From: Nocardia blacklockiae
GTDB taxonomy: Bacteria; Actinomycetota; Actinomycetes; Mycobacteriales; Mycobacteriaceae
Assembly: GCF_015477355.1 (NCBI RefSeq)
Contig: NZ_JADLRJ010000005.1
Location: forward strand, 248,001 to 312,000
Direction: 5' to 3'
Length of the DNA: 64,000 bases
The stretch's first letter is position 1, and each line of letters starts with the position of its first letter. The notes beneath the pieces were generated by a model. It had not been told where the DNA came from, searched no databases, and saw only the letters and a program-made list of their open reading frames with translations. Of the stretch, positions 1 to 7,789 are shown piece by piece. A program made the position numbers and the translations under genes.

Positions 1-481
1 TGCCCCATTTCACGCCGAGCAGGAACTGCGCGAGGAAACCGAGCACGAAGATCGGCACCGCGATGATGACCAGGCTGAGCACCAGCATCGTGGAGTCGAA
101 CAGCTTGCCCTTGCGCAATCCGGCGACCAGACCGAACGCGATGCCGAACACGGCCTCGATCACCACCGCCATGACCGCCAGGCGCAACGTGATCGGGAAG
201 GCCCGCGCCAGCTCGTCCCGCACCGGACGCCCGGAGAACGAGGTGCCGAAATCGAAGGTGACGATGCCCTTCAGATACTCCAGATACTGGATGACGAACG
301 GCTGATCGAGGTGGTAGCGGGCGCGCAGGGTGGCCTCGACCGCCGGGGTCATCGGCCGGTCGCCCGCCAGCGCCCGGATCGGATCACCGGGGATCAGGAA
401 CACCATCGCGTAGATCAGCAGCGTCGCTCCGAGGAAGACCGGAATCATCTGGAGCAGCCGCCGCACGACATACCAGGCCAT
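1..481 (-). CDS. dppB: Dipeptide/oligopeptide ABC transporter permease, DppB type (3' part beyond the window)
   Basis: The minus strand reads open from an ATG at 481 to the window edge, giving about 160 residues that begin MAWYVVRRLLQMIPVFLGAT. This is the usual N-terminus of DppB/OppB permeases: a first membrane helix, the FLIPGDP segment, then HLDQPFVIQYLEYL and further helices. It would form the membrane channel of a peptide importer with the binding protein encoded just upstream (stop at 490, 8 bases from this start). The order binding protein then permease is that of the mycobacterial dpp operon. The C-terminus and the EAA loop are outside the window. Confidence 0.93.
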   Translation of the reverse strand, partial: MAWYVVRRLLQMIPVFLGATLLIYAMVFLIPGDPIRALAGDRPMTPAVEATLRARYHLDQPFVIQYLEYLKGIVTFDFGTSFSGRPVRDELARAFPITLRLAVMAVVIEAVFGIAFGLVAGLRKGKLFDSTMLVLSLVIIAVPIFVLGFLAQFLLGVKWG

Positions 482-489
482 GCGCGCGG

Positions 490-2082
490 CTACTTCTCGA
501 TGTTCTCGAAATCGAACAGACCGCTCCAGGCGACCTGCGCGTTCTTCACCTTGTCCGAGCGCCCGGCCGCGACGTCGTAGTCGAAGACGGGGATGTCGGC
601 CATGTCCTTGAACAGCACCTGCTGGGCCTGGGCGACCAGGTCGTAGGCCTGCTCCGGGGTGGGCGCGGCCTGCGCGGCGAACAGCAGGCGGTCGAAGTCG
701 GGGCTGCTGTAGTCGGCGTTGTTGGTGGCCGAGCCGGTGAGGTACAGCGCGGTCAGGAACTCGAACATCGACGGGTAGTCGCCCTGCCAGCCGTAGCGGA
801 ACGCCTTGCCGACGGTCTTGGCGTTGATCTCGTCGCGAATGTTCTTGAACGTCGGATACGGCACGCCGACCGCCTCGATGCCCAGCACGTTCTTGACGCT
901 GTTGGCGACGGCCTCGATCCACGCCTGGTGGCCGCCGTCGGAGTTGTAGGCGATCTCGTACCTGCCCGACCACGGCGAGATAGCGTCGGCCTGCGCCCAC
1001 AGCTTCTTGGCCTCGTCCGGGTTGTATTGCAGCACTTCGGATCCGGGCAGGTTGTCGCGGAAGCCGTCGAGGGTGAAGGCGGTGAAGTCGCGGGCCGGGA
1101 CGCGGGTGCCGTGGAAGATGTTCTCCGCGATCTGCGGGCGGTTGATCGCCATCGAGATCGCCTTGCGGCGCAGCACGCCCTCCGGCCCGGCGAAGTGCGG
1201 GACGTTGGACTGGATGCCGATGTGCTGGCTGTAGGCGATCGGCTTGCTGATCGCGCGGTCGCCGAGGTCCTGCTTGTAGGTGGCCAGGGCGGTGTCGGGG
1301 ATGACGTCGAGGGCGTCGAGGTTGCCGGCCTGGAGATCGGCGTAGGCGGTGTCGAAGGACTGGTACATCACGAAGCGCAGGCCCTTGTTCTTGGCCGGGC
1401 GGCCGCCGTGGTAGGCGGGATTGGGCGTCAGCTCGATCTTGACGTTGTGTTCCCAGCTGTCGAACTTGTAGGGGCCGTTGCCGATCGGCTTCTCGCCGAA
1501 CGCCTTCATGTCCTGGTAGGCCGATTCGGGCAGCGGATAGAACGGCGCGAAGCCGAGTTCCAGCTCGAAGTCGATGGACGGCTGCTTCAGATCGACGGTG
1601 AAGGTGTGGTCGTCGACCACCTTCAGGCCCGACATCGTCTGTGCCTTGGGCGGATTCGCGGTGACGTCGTCGTAGCCGGCGATGGACGAGAAGGCCCAGT
1701 TCTGCAACTGGGCGTTGGTGCCGAGGGCGCCGTAGTTCCAGGCGTCGACGAAGGACTTCGCGGTCACCGGCGTGCCGTCGGAAAACGTCCAGTCCGGCTT
1801 GATGGTGATGGTGTAGTGCTGCCGGTCGGTGGTGTCGATGGACTGCGCCATCTCGTTGTGCGCCTTGCCGTCCGCGTCGTAGTACTTCAGCCCCGCGAAC
1901 AGCCGGTCGACCACGCGGCCGCCCATGTTCTCGTTGGTGTTGGTCGGGACCAGCGGGTTCTGCGGCTCCCCGGCGTTGACCGTGACGAGGTCGGTGCCGC
2001 TGTCGGAGGAACATCCCGTGAGTGCGAGGCCGGTGGCCAGCAGAGCCGCCGCGGCCAGCGCGGTGATCGTCTTCAGTCTCAA
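490..2082 (-). CDS. dppA: Peptide ABC transporter substrate-binding lipoprotein (DppA/OppA family)
   Basis: The 530-residue product starts with a lipoprotein signal: basic MRLK, a hydrophobic stretch, and the lipobox LTGC with Cys near residue 24, so it should be lipid-anchored outside the cell. The body has the class-5 solute-binding layout, with the landmarks GGRVVDRLFAGL, DWTFSDGTPVTAKSFVDAW, IGNGPYKF and a C-terminal region around YPSMFEFLTALY. It captures peptides or similar ligands for the permease encoded immediately downstream. It is divergent from acs, as Rv3666c is from Rv3667 in M. tuberculosis. Ligand specificity cannot be read from the sequence. Confidence 0.93.
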   Translation of the reverse strand: MRLKTITALAAAALLATGLALTGCSSDSGTDLVTVNAGEPQNPLVPTNTNENMGGRVVDRLFAGLKYYDADGKAHNEMAQSIDTTDRQHYTITIKPDWTFSDGTPVTAKSFVDAWNYGALGTNAQLQNWAFSSIAGYDDVTANPPKAQTMSGLKVVDDHTFTVDLKQPSIDFELELGFAPFYPLPESAYQDMKAFGEKPIGNGPYKFDSWEHNVKIELTPNPAYHGGRPAKNKGLRFVMYQSFDTAYADLQAGNLDALDVIPDTALATYKQDLGDRAISKPIAYSQHIGIQSNVPHFAGPEGVLRRKAISMAINRPQIAENIFHGTRVPARDFTAFTLDGFRDNLPGSEVLQYNPDEAKKLWAQADAISPWSGRYEIAYNSDGGHQAWIEAVANSVKNVLGIEAVGVPYPTFKNIRDEINAKTVGKAFRYGWQGDYPSMFEFLTALYLTGSATNNADYSSPDFDRLLFAAQAAPTPEQAYDLVAQAQQVLFKDMADIPVFDYDVAAGRSDKVKNAQVAWSGLFDFENIEK

Positions 2083-2431
2083 CGCAAACTCCCGACTTCA
2101 GGAACGGCTGGTGAGTCGGACAGTAGCCACCGCACCGACCGTTGTCAGCGGTTCGCCTCGGGTTTGTTCGCCTTGTTAGCAATCCGGCAACACGGCCGAC
2201 TCACACGACCGACACAGCGTGACACATTGCACAACGAGTCCGAAATCGGCTGGGCGATGCGATTACCGATGCGCGCCGGCACTGAGCAGTCCGCCGAGTC
2301 GGGGTGACAGCGCTGCAACCGTTCGGCACGGACACGCGGGACCCGAACCCGGCCCAGGTCGCGGTCCACTAGGGTCGGAATCGTGGCCGCGGTCACCCCC
2401 GGCCGTAGGTGTACGCGAAAGAAGAGACGAG
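2083..2431. other. Divergent dppA/acs intergenic region
   Basis: This 349-bp gap must carry the promoters of dppA (leftward) and acs (rightward). The open frames across it are not convincing coding sequence; the acs frame stays open upstream of 2432, but the extension has no homology-like content. No clear operator, terminator or RNA element was recognised. Confidence 0.5.
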
Positions 2432-4387
2432 ATGACCGATACCGAACACCGGGACGTGTATCCGCCGAGCGCCGAATTCGCCGCCGCCGCGAATGCCGAC
2501 GCGTCTCTCTACGACCGGGCCGCGGCCGATCGCGAGGCGTTCTGGGCCGAGCAGGCCGGACGGCTGCATTGGCATCAGCCGTGGACGCGTGTATTGGATT
2601 GGGACGACGCGCCGTTCGCGCGCTGGTTCGTCGGTGGCGAGTTGAATGTCGCCTACAACTGCGTGGACCGGCACGTGCTCGACGGGCACGGTGAGCAGGT
2701 CGCCATCCACTGGGAGGGCGAGCCGGGCGACTCGCGCGCCATCACCTACGCCGAGCTGCTGGCCGAGGTGTCCCAGGCCGCGAACTATTTCACCGAGCTG
2801 GGGCTCGAGGCCGGGGATCGGGTGGCTATCTATATGCCGATGGTGCCCGAGGCGATCGTGGCGATGTTGGCGTGTGCGCGTTTGGGTTTGACGCATTCGG
2901 TGGTGTTCGCGGGTTTCTCGCCCAGTGCGTTGCGTCAGCGTGTCGACGACGCGGAGGCGCGGTTGGTGGTGACCACCGACGGGCAGTGGCGGCGCGGGAA
3001 GGCGGCGCCGTTGAAGGAGGCGGTGGACGAGGCGTTGTACGCGCAGGGCGGCACGCCGTCGAGTGTGGAGCATGTGCTGGTGGTGCGGCGTACCGGGATC
3101 GAGGTGCCGTGGACCGAGGGCCGGGACCTGTGGTGGCACGAGACCGTCGGGCAGGCGTCGCCCGAGCACGAGGCACGCGCGTTCGATGCCGAGCATCCGT
3201 TGTTCATCCTCTACACCTCCGGCACGACCGGGAAGCCGAAGGGGATCCTGCACACCTCCGGCGGCTACCTCACCCAGACCTCCTACACCCACCACTACGT
3301 GTTCGATCACCGGCCGGGGCGGGACGTGTACTGGTGCACCGCCGATATCGGGTGGGTGACCGGGCACAGTTACATCGTGTACGGGCCGTTGTCGAACCGG
3401 GTGACGCAGGTGGTGTACGAGGGCACCCCGAATTTCCCCGACGAGCACCGGCATTGGCAGATCGTCGAGAAATACGGTGTCACCCTCTATTACACGGCGC
3501 CGACGCTGGTGCGGACGTTCATGAAGTGGGGGCGTGAGATTCCCGCGGCGCATGATCTGTCCAGTATCCGGGTGCTGGGGTCGGTGGGTGAGCCGATCAA
3601 TCCGGAGGCGTGGCGCTGGTATCGGGAGGTGATCGGCGCGGACACCGCGCCGATCGTGGACACGTGGTGGCAGACCGAGACCGGCGCGATCATGATCTCC
3701 CCGCTGCCCGGTGTCACCGCCGCCAAGCCCGGGGCCGCGATGACCCCGCTGCCCGGTATCTCCGCGCGGGTGGTCGACGAGGAAGGCACCACCGTCGAGC
3801 GCGGGGAGAGCGAGGCCAACGGGTATCTGGTGCTCGATCAGCCGTGGCCGTCGATGCTGCGCGGTATCTGGGGTGATCCCGACCGCTACCGGGAAACCTA
3901 TTGGGCGCGTTACGCCGAGCGGGGCTGGTATTTCGCGGGGGACGGCGCGAAGCTCGACACCGACGGCGACCTGTGGGTGCTGGGCCGGGTGGACGATGTG
4001 ATGAATGTGTCCGGGCATCGGATCTCCACCGCCGAGGTCGAATCCGCGCTGGTCGGGCACTACGGTGTCGCCGAAGCCGCGGTCGTGGGGGCCAGTGACG
4101 CCACCACCGGGCAAGGGATCGTCGCGTTCGTCATCCTCACCGGCGAGGCCACCGACACCGGCCAGGACCTGGTCGATGAATTGAAGGCGGAGGTGTCGCG
4201 GGAGATCAGCCCGATCGCCCGGCCCCGCGAGATCCACATCGTGCCCGAACTGCCCAAGACCCGCTCCGGCAAGATCATGCGCCGGCTCCTGCGCGATGTG
4301 GCCGAGGGCCGCGAGCTCGGCGACACCTCGACCCTGGTCGACCCCAACGTCTTCGAAGCCATCCGAGCACGGCAGACGAACTGGTAG
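2432..4387 (+). CDS. acs: Acetyl-CoA synthetase (AMP-forming)
   Basis: The 651-residue length from the ATG at 2432 is normal for Acs. It converts acetate, ATP and CoA to acetyl-CoA through acetyl-AMP. Visible motifs are the P-loop-like ILYTSGTTGKPKGILH, WWQTETG in the A5 region, YFAGDGAKLDTDGDLWVLGR with the adenylate-binding Asp, and the C-terminal PKTRSGKIMRR, whose Lys is the usual lysine-acetylation and catalytic residue. The start was chosen because MTDTEHRDVYPPSAEFA fits the family N-terminus and a GAAGAGA purine run precedes it. Codon use between about 2850 and 3500 is richer in G/T third positions than the rest of the gene. Confidence 0.96.
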   Translation: MTDTEHRDVYPPSAEFAAAANADASLYDRAAADREAFWAEQAGRLHWHQPWTRVLDWDDAPFARWFVGGELNVAYNCVDRHVLDGHGEQVAIHWEGEPGDSRAITYAELLAEVSQAANYFTELGLEAGDRVAIYMPMVPEAIVAMLACARLGLTHSVVFAGFSPSALRQRVDDAEARLVVTTDGQWRRGKAAPLKEAVDEALYAQGGTPSSVEHVLVVRRTGIEVPWTEGRDLWWHETVGQASPEHEARAFDAEHPLFILYTSGTTGKPKGILHTSGGYLTQTSYTHHYVFDHRPGRDVYWCTADIGWVTGHSYIVYGPLSNRVTQVVYEGTPNFPDEHRHWQIVEKYGVTLYYTAPTLVRTFMKWGREIPAAHDLSSIRVLGSVGEPINPEAWRWYREVIGADTAPIVDTWWQTETGAIMISPLPGVTAAKPGAAMTPLPGISARVVDEEGTTVERGESEANGYLVLDQPWPSMLRGIWGDPDRYRETYWARYAERGWYFAGDGAKLDTDGDLWVLGRVDDVMNVSGHRISTAEVESALVGHYGVAEAAVVGASDATTGQGIVAFVILTGEATDTGQDLVDELKAEVSREISPIARPREIHIVPELPKTRSGKIMRRLLRDVAEGRELGDTSTLVDPNVFEAIRARQTNW

Positions 4388-4459
4388 GAGCGCGCACGAA
4401 AACAAACTGGGCGGACCCGTTAGAATTGCGTAAGGAGTGCCGGGAAGTCTGGTCGGCGT

Positions 4460-5743
4460 GTGGTGGGCGCACCGAGCGAGGGATCGGGGTGCGTGTCCGC
4501 AGCCCCAGTGCCGCCGACCGAAAGTTGCTTCGTGATCGCAGAACTCCGCTCCGAATTCGCCCGCTTCCTCCGGACCGAGACCGTGGGCGGGGCGCTGCTG
4601 CTGGTGTGCGCGGCCGTCGCGCTGCTGTGGGCGAATTCGCCGTGGAGTGACAGTTACTTCACGCTGTCCGGTGCCGACCTCCCGATTCCGCCGCTGCATC
4701 TGGACCTGACGCTCGCGGACTGGGTGAAGGACGGTCTGCTGGCGATCTTCTTCTTCGTCGCGGGCCTGGAACTCAAACGCGAACTCGTGGTCGGCGAACT
4801 CGCCGACCGCAAACGCGCCGCCCTGCCGATCGTCGCCGCGGTCGGCGGCGTGGTGCTGCCGGCGATCATCGCGTCGGCGATCGGCTTCGGCATCGACGGC
4901 ATGGAACGCGGCTGGGCGATTTCGGTCGCCACCGACATCGCCTTCGCGCTGGCCGTACTCGCGCTGACCGGGTCGAGGATCCCGGCCACCGCGCGGGTGT
5001 TCCTGCTGAGCCTGGCGGTCGTCGACGACCTGATCGCGATCGTGCTGATCGCCATCCTGTTCACCACCTCGGTCGCGATCTGGTGGCTGCTCGGCGCGGT
5101 GGCCTGCTTCCTCGCCTGGGCACTGGCCCAGCGGCTCCGGCTGCGGTCCCCGCTGATCTATGTGCCGCTCGCCCTGGTGGCCTGGTATGCGTTGCACGAG
5201 GCGGGAATTCACCCGACGCTGGCCGGTGTGCTGTGCGGTCTGCTGACCCGCGTCCGCCCGGACGCCGACGAGGACCAGGCTCCGGCCGCGCGGCTCGAGC
5301 ACCTGTTCCAGCCGATCTCGGCGGGTCTGTGCGTGCCGCTGTTCGCGCTGTTCGCGTCGGGAGTTCCGTTGTCGGGCAAGGTGTTCGGCGAACTGTTCAC
5401 CGATCGGCTGGCCCTGGCGATCATCGTCGGCCTGCTGGCCGGGAAGACCATCGGGCTGTTCGGCACGAGCTGGGTCGCGATCCGGCTCGGAATCGCCGAG
5501 CGGCCCGCCGGTCTCGGCAACCGCGACATGTTCGCCCTGTCGGTACTGGGCGCGATCGGCTTCACCGTTAGCCTCTTGGTGGCAGAACTCGCGTTGGCGG
5601 ACGATGTCGCCGCCGCCGAACTGGCGAAAGCAGCCGTGTTGCTGACGTCAATGGCGGCTTCCCTGATCGGTTCGGCGCTACTGTTGCGACGGGGCCGCGC
5701 TCATCAGGCGCGACGGCACGCCGACGCGGCCGCACACGTGTAG
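4460..5743 (+). CDS. nhaA: Na+/H+ antiporter NhaA
   Basis: This polytopic membrane protein (427 residues from the first GTG) has NhaA hallmarks: FFFVAGLELKRELVVGEL early on, ISVATDIAFALAVLAL, and VVDDLIAI with the paired aspartates that bind and exchange Na+/H+. It should export sodium in exchange for protons. The start is uncertain: in-frame GTG codons at 4493 or 4532 would give a shorter N-terminus nearer the helix-starting ELRSEFARFLRTE. It lies between acs and the holin-family gene, a position where M. tuberculosis has no nhaA, so it may be an insertion into a conserved block. Confidence 0.94.
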   Translation: MVGAPSEGSGCVSAAPVPPTESCFVIAELRSEFARFLRTETVGGALLLVCAAVALLWANSPWSDSYFTLSGADLPIPPLHLDLTLADWVKDGLLAIFFFVAGLELKRELVVGELADRKRAALPIVAAVGGVVLPAIIASAIGFGIDGMERGWAISVATDIAFALAVLALTGSRIPATARVFLLSLAVVDDLIAIVLIAILFTTSVAIWWLLGAVACFLAWALAQRLRLRSPLIYVPLALVAWYALHEAGIHPTLAGVLCGLLTRVRPDADEDQAPAARLEHLFQPISAGLCVPLFALFASGVPLSGKVFGELFTDRLALAIIVGLLAGKTIGLFGTSWVAIRLGIAERPAGLGNRDMFALSVLGAIGFTVSLLVAELALADDVAAAELAKAAVLLTSMAASLIGSALLLRRGRAHQARRHADAAAHV

Positions 5744-5779
5744 GGCCGGACAGCACCGGGACATGAGAAGGGTCGAGCA

Positions 5780-6301
5780 TTGAGCGTCACAAACGGCGGT
5801 AACGGTAACGACGGGGGCCGCAACCGGACCATCACCGCTATTCCGCTCTCCGAGGTCGATACGACCGGCAACGCCAGCATCGGTGATCTGGTGCGCGACG
5901 CCGCCGAGCAGATGTCGACCCTGGTCCGTGCCGAGGTGGCGCTGGCCAAGGCGGAGGTGACCGGCGAGATCCGCAAGGGCCTGCAGGGCAGCGTGTATTT
6001 CATTCTGGCGCTGACCATCCTGCTGTTCTCCTCGTTCTTCTTTTTCTTCTTCCTCGCCGAACTGCTCGACGTCTGGCTGTACCGGTGGGCGGCGTTCCTG
6101 ATCGTGTTCGCCCTGATGGTGGTGGCGGTCGCGCTGTTCGCCTTCCTCGGGTATCGCAAGGTGCGCAAGCTGCGGGCGCCGGAGAAGACGATCGAGTCGC
6201 TGAAGGAGACCCGCTCGGTGCTGCCGCAGGGTCTCGGCTCGCACGCCGAGCCCGCCACGCTCGAGGTCGCCGCGACCTCGGCCGATCGATCGGACCGGTA
6301 G
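5780..6301 (+). CDS. Phage-holin-superfamily membrane protein (Rv3669-like)
   Basis: A TTG start at 5780 gives 173 residues. The N-terminal third is soluble and contains IGDLVRDAAEQMSTLVRAEV followed by a charged amphipathic stretch. Two strong membrane helices follow, one with an unusual run of seven Phe (FFFFFFF) near residues 85-91. The C-terminal tail is charged. This is the layout of the actinobacterial Phage_holin_3_6/DUF1469 family, which is named for resemblance to holins and is not a known lysis protein here. It sits just upstream of the EphE-like gene, the same order as Rv3669-Rv3670. Confidence 0.8.
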   Translation: MSVTNGGNGNDGGRNRTITAIPLSEVDTTGNASIGDLVRDAAEQMSTLVRAEVALAKAEVTGEIRKGLQGSVYFILALTILLFSSFFFFFFLAELLDVWLYRWAAFLIVFALMVVAVALFAFLGYRKVRKLRAPEKTIESLKETRSVLPQGLGSHAEPATLEVAATSADRSDR

Positions 6302-6325
6302 TCCCGGCGACTACGCTCTATCGGC

Positions 6326-7273
6326 GTGTCGTCGAATCCGAGTCCGGATCCGTCCATCGTCCGTTACGACGGACCGTGGGCCCATAAGGACGTGCATGCC
6401 AACGGCATCCGGTTCCACGTCGTCGAGGCGGAGCCGGCGCGGCGCGGCGTCGTGCCGGACCCGCCGCTGGTGGTGCTGCTGCACGGCTTCGCCGACTTCT
6501 GGTGGTCGTGGCGGCACCAGCTGACCGGGCTGGCCGAGCAGGGCTTCCGGGCGGTCGCGGTCGACCTGCGCGGCTACGGCGATTCCGACAAACCGCCGCG
6601 CGGCTACGACGGCTGGACGCTGGCCGGCGACGTGGCCGGACTCATCCGCGCGCTCGGCCACACCGAGGCCACCCTGGTCGGGCACGCCGAGGGCGGACTG
6701 GTCTGCTGGGCGACCGCGGTGCTGCATCCGCGGCTGGTGCGGTCCATCGCGCTGATCGGGTCGCCGCATCCGGTCGCGCTCAAGCAGGCCGTGCTGCGCG
6801 ACGGGCGGCAGCGCTCGGCCTGGCTGCCGAACTTCCTGCGCTATCAGCCGCCGCGCTACGGCGAGCGCCTGCTGACCGTCAACGACGGCTACGAGGTGGA
6901 GCGGCTGCTGCGGCAGCGGGCGGGCGCGCACTGGACGAATACCGCCGACTTCGTCGACACCGCGCGGCGCATGCGCGCGGCGATCCGCATCTCCGGCGCC
7001 GCGCACTGCGCGCTGGAGTATCAGCGCTGGGCGTTCCGCAGCCAGTGGCGTCCCGACGGCGCGCGCTTCATGGCGGCGATGCGCGAGCCGGTGCGGGTGC
7101 CGGTGTTGTCGCTGCACGGCGGCGGCGACCGCTACATCCTCGAGGCCACCGTGCGGCGCGAGCACCGGCTCGCGCCCGATCGCCGGGTGGTCGAGATTCC
7201 CGGCGTGGGCCACTTCGCGCATCAGGAGGATCCGGACGCGGTTACGGCGGAGCTGACGAAGCTGCTGGGCTGA
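6326..7273 (+). CDS. ephE: Alpha/beta hydrolase, epoxide-hydrolase family (EphE-like), apparently lacking the nucleophile
   Basis: The 315-residue product from a GTG start has an epoxide-hydrolase-type fold: oxyanion region LLHGFADFWWSWRHQL, then VDLRGYGDSDKP, and the acid/base pair seen as GGGDRYI (Asp) and GVGHFAHQEDP (His). The nucleophile elbow reads VGHAEGG, with Ala where active epoxide hydrolases have Asp (GHDxG) and esterases have Ser. As written it should not form the usual ester intermediate, so it may bind rather than cleave, or use other chemistry. It sits between the holin-family gene and the convergent marP, as Rv3670 does. Confidence 0.88.
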   Translation: MSSNPSPDPSIVRYDGPWAHKDVHANGIRFHVVEAEPARRGVVPDPPLVVLLHGFADFWWSWRHQLTGLAEQGFRAVAVDLRGYGDSDKPPRGYDGWTLAGDVAGLIRALGHTEATLVGHAEGGLVCWATAVLHPRLVRSIALIGSPHPVALKQAVLRDGRQRSAWLPNFLRYQPPRYGERLLTVNDGYEVERLLRQRAGAHWTNTADFVDTARRMRAAIRISGAAHCALEYQRWAFRSQWRPDGARFMAAMREPVRVPVLSLHGGGDRYILEATVRREHRLAPDRRVVEIPGVGHFAHQEDPDAVTAELTKLLG

Positions 7274-7277
7274 CAAG

Positions 7278-7308
7278 TTGACTTGGAGTCGACTCCAGGT
7301 TCTACGGT
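7278..7308 (+). promoter_or_regulatory. MerR-family-type promoter with operator dyad in a 19-bp spacer
   Basis: A -35 hexamer TTGACT (7278-7283) and a -10-like TACGGT (7303-7308) are separated by exactly 19 bp. The spacer holds a perfect 14-bp palindrome TGGAGTCGACTCCA (7284-7297). Overlong spacers with a central dyad are the hallmark of promoters twisted into activity by MerR-family activators. It lies 56 bp upstream of the ATG at 7364. No MerR gene is present in the window, so the regulator would act in trans. Confidence 0.75.
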
Positions 7309-7363
7309 TCTCGGTGTTCACCATCGCATCGCCGCCGCGCGCGGCACCAGGAGAGGACACCTC

Positions 7364-7789
7364 ATGGCCGACGACGCCGCCGAGACCCGTGACCAGCGTT
7401 TCGAGCGCGGGCTGGAGATTCTGACCCGCATCGACGGCGAGGCGGGACAGCGGGTGATCGACTCGCTGTCCGACATCTCCCCCGAACTCGGGCACCAGAT
7501 CGTGGCGTGGGGATTCGGAGAGATCTATCAGCGGCCCGCGCTGCCGCCGCGCGACCGCCAGCTGGTCACCCTCGGCATGCTCACCGCGCTGGGCGGCGCC
7601 GAGCCGCAGCTCGAGGTGCACATCAACGCGGCGCTCAACGTCGGCCTGACGCCCGCGCAGATCACCGAGGCGTTCCTGCACGCCGCCGGGTACTGCGGCT
7701 TCCCGCGCGCGCTGAACGCGACGTTCGTCGCCAAGAAGGTGTTCGGCGAGCGCGGGCTGCTGCCGGTCGAGCCGGACCCGGAAGGCTAA
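7364..7789 (+). CDS. Carboxymuconolactone decarboxylase (CMD/AhpD-fold) family protein
   Basis: The ATG at 7364 is preceded by AGGAGAGGAC. An earlier TTG at 7283 would start inside the MerR-type operator, so the later start is preferred, giving 141 residues. The protein has the CMD pattern: PPRDRQLVTLGMLTALGGAEPQLEVHINAALNVGLTP followed by ITEAFLHAAGYCGFPRALNA. The AhpD CxxC is not present, with a single Cys in AGYCGF, so it looks closer to the gamma-carboxymuconolactone decarboxylase type than to a peroxiredoxin partner. It is convergent with marP (stop codons overlap). Substrate unknown. Confidence 0.85.
   Translation: MADDAAETRDQRFERGLEILTRIDGEAGQRVIDSLSDISPELGHQIVAWGFGEIYQRPALPPRDRQLVTLGMLTALGGAEPQLEVHINAALNVGLTPAQITEAFLHAAGYCGFPRALNATFVAKKVFGERGLLPVEPDPEG

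Noticed and set aside
928-2307. 459-residue plus-strand ORF opposite dppA
   Set aside because: Arg/Val/Gly-rich shadow of the dppA gene with no domain features.
2393-5302. 969-residue minus-strand ORF across acs and nhaA
   Set aside because: Antisense shadow of two well-supported genes; composition is His/Arg/Gly-rich.
5780-6301. Prophage holin
   Set aside because: No lysin or phage genes nearby; it is a conserved actinobacterial membrane protein in a syntenic position.
7283-7363. TTG start at 7283 for the CMD gene
   Set aside because: It would begin within the MerR-type operator; the ATG at 7364 has a strong AGGAGAGG.
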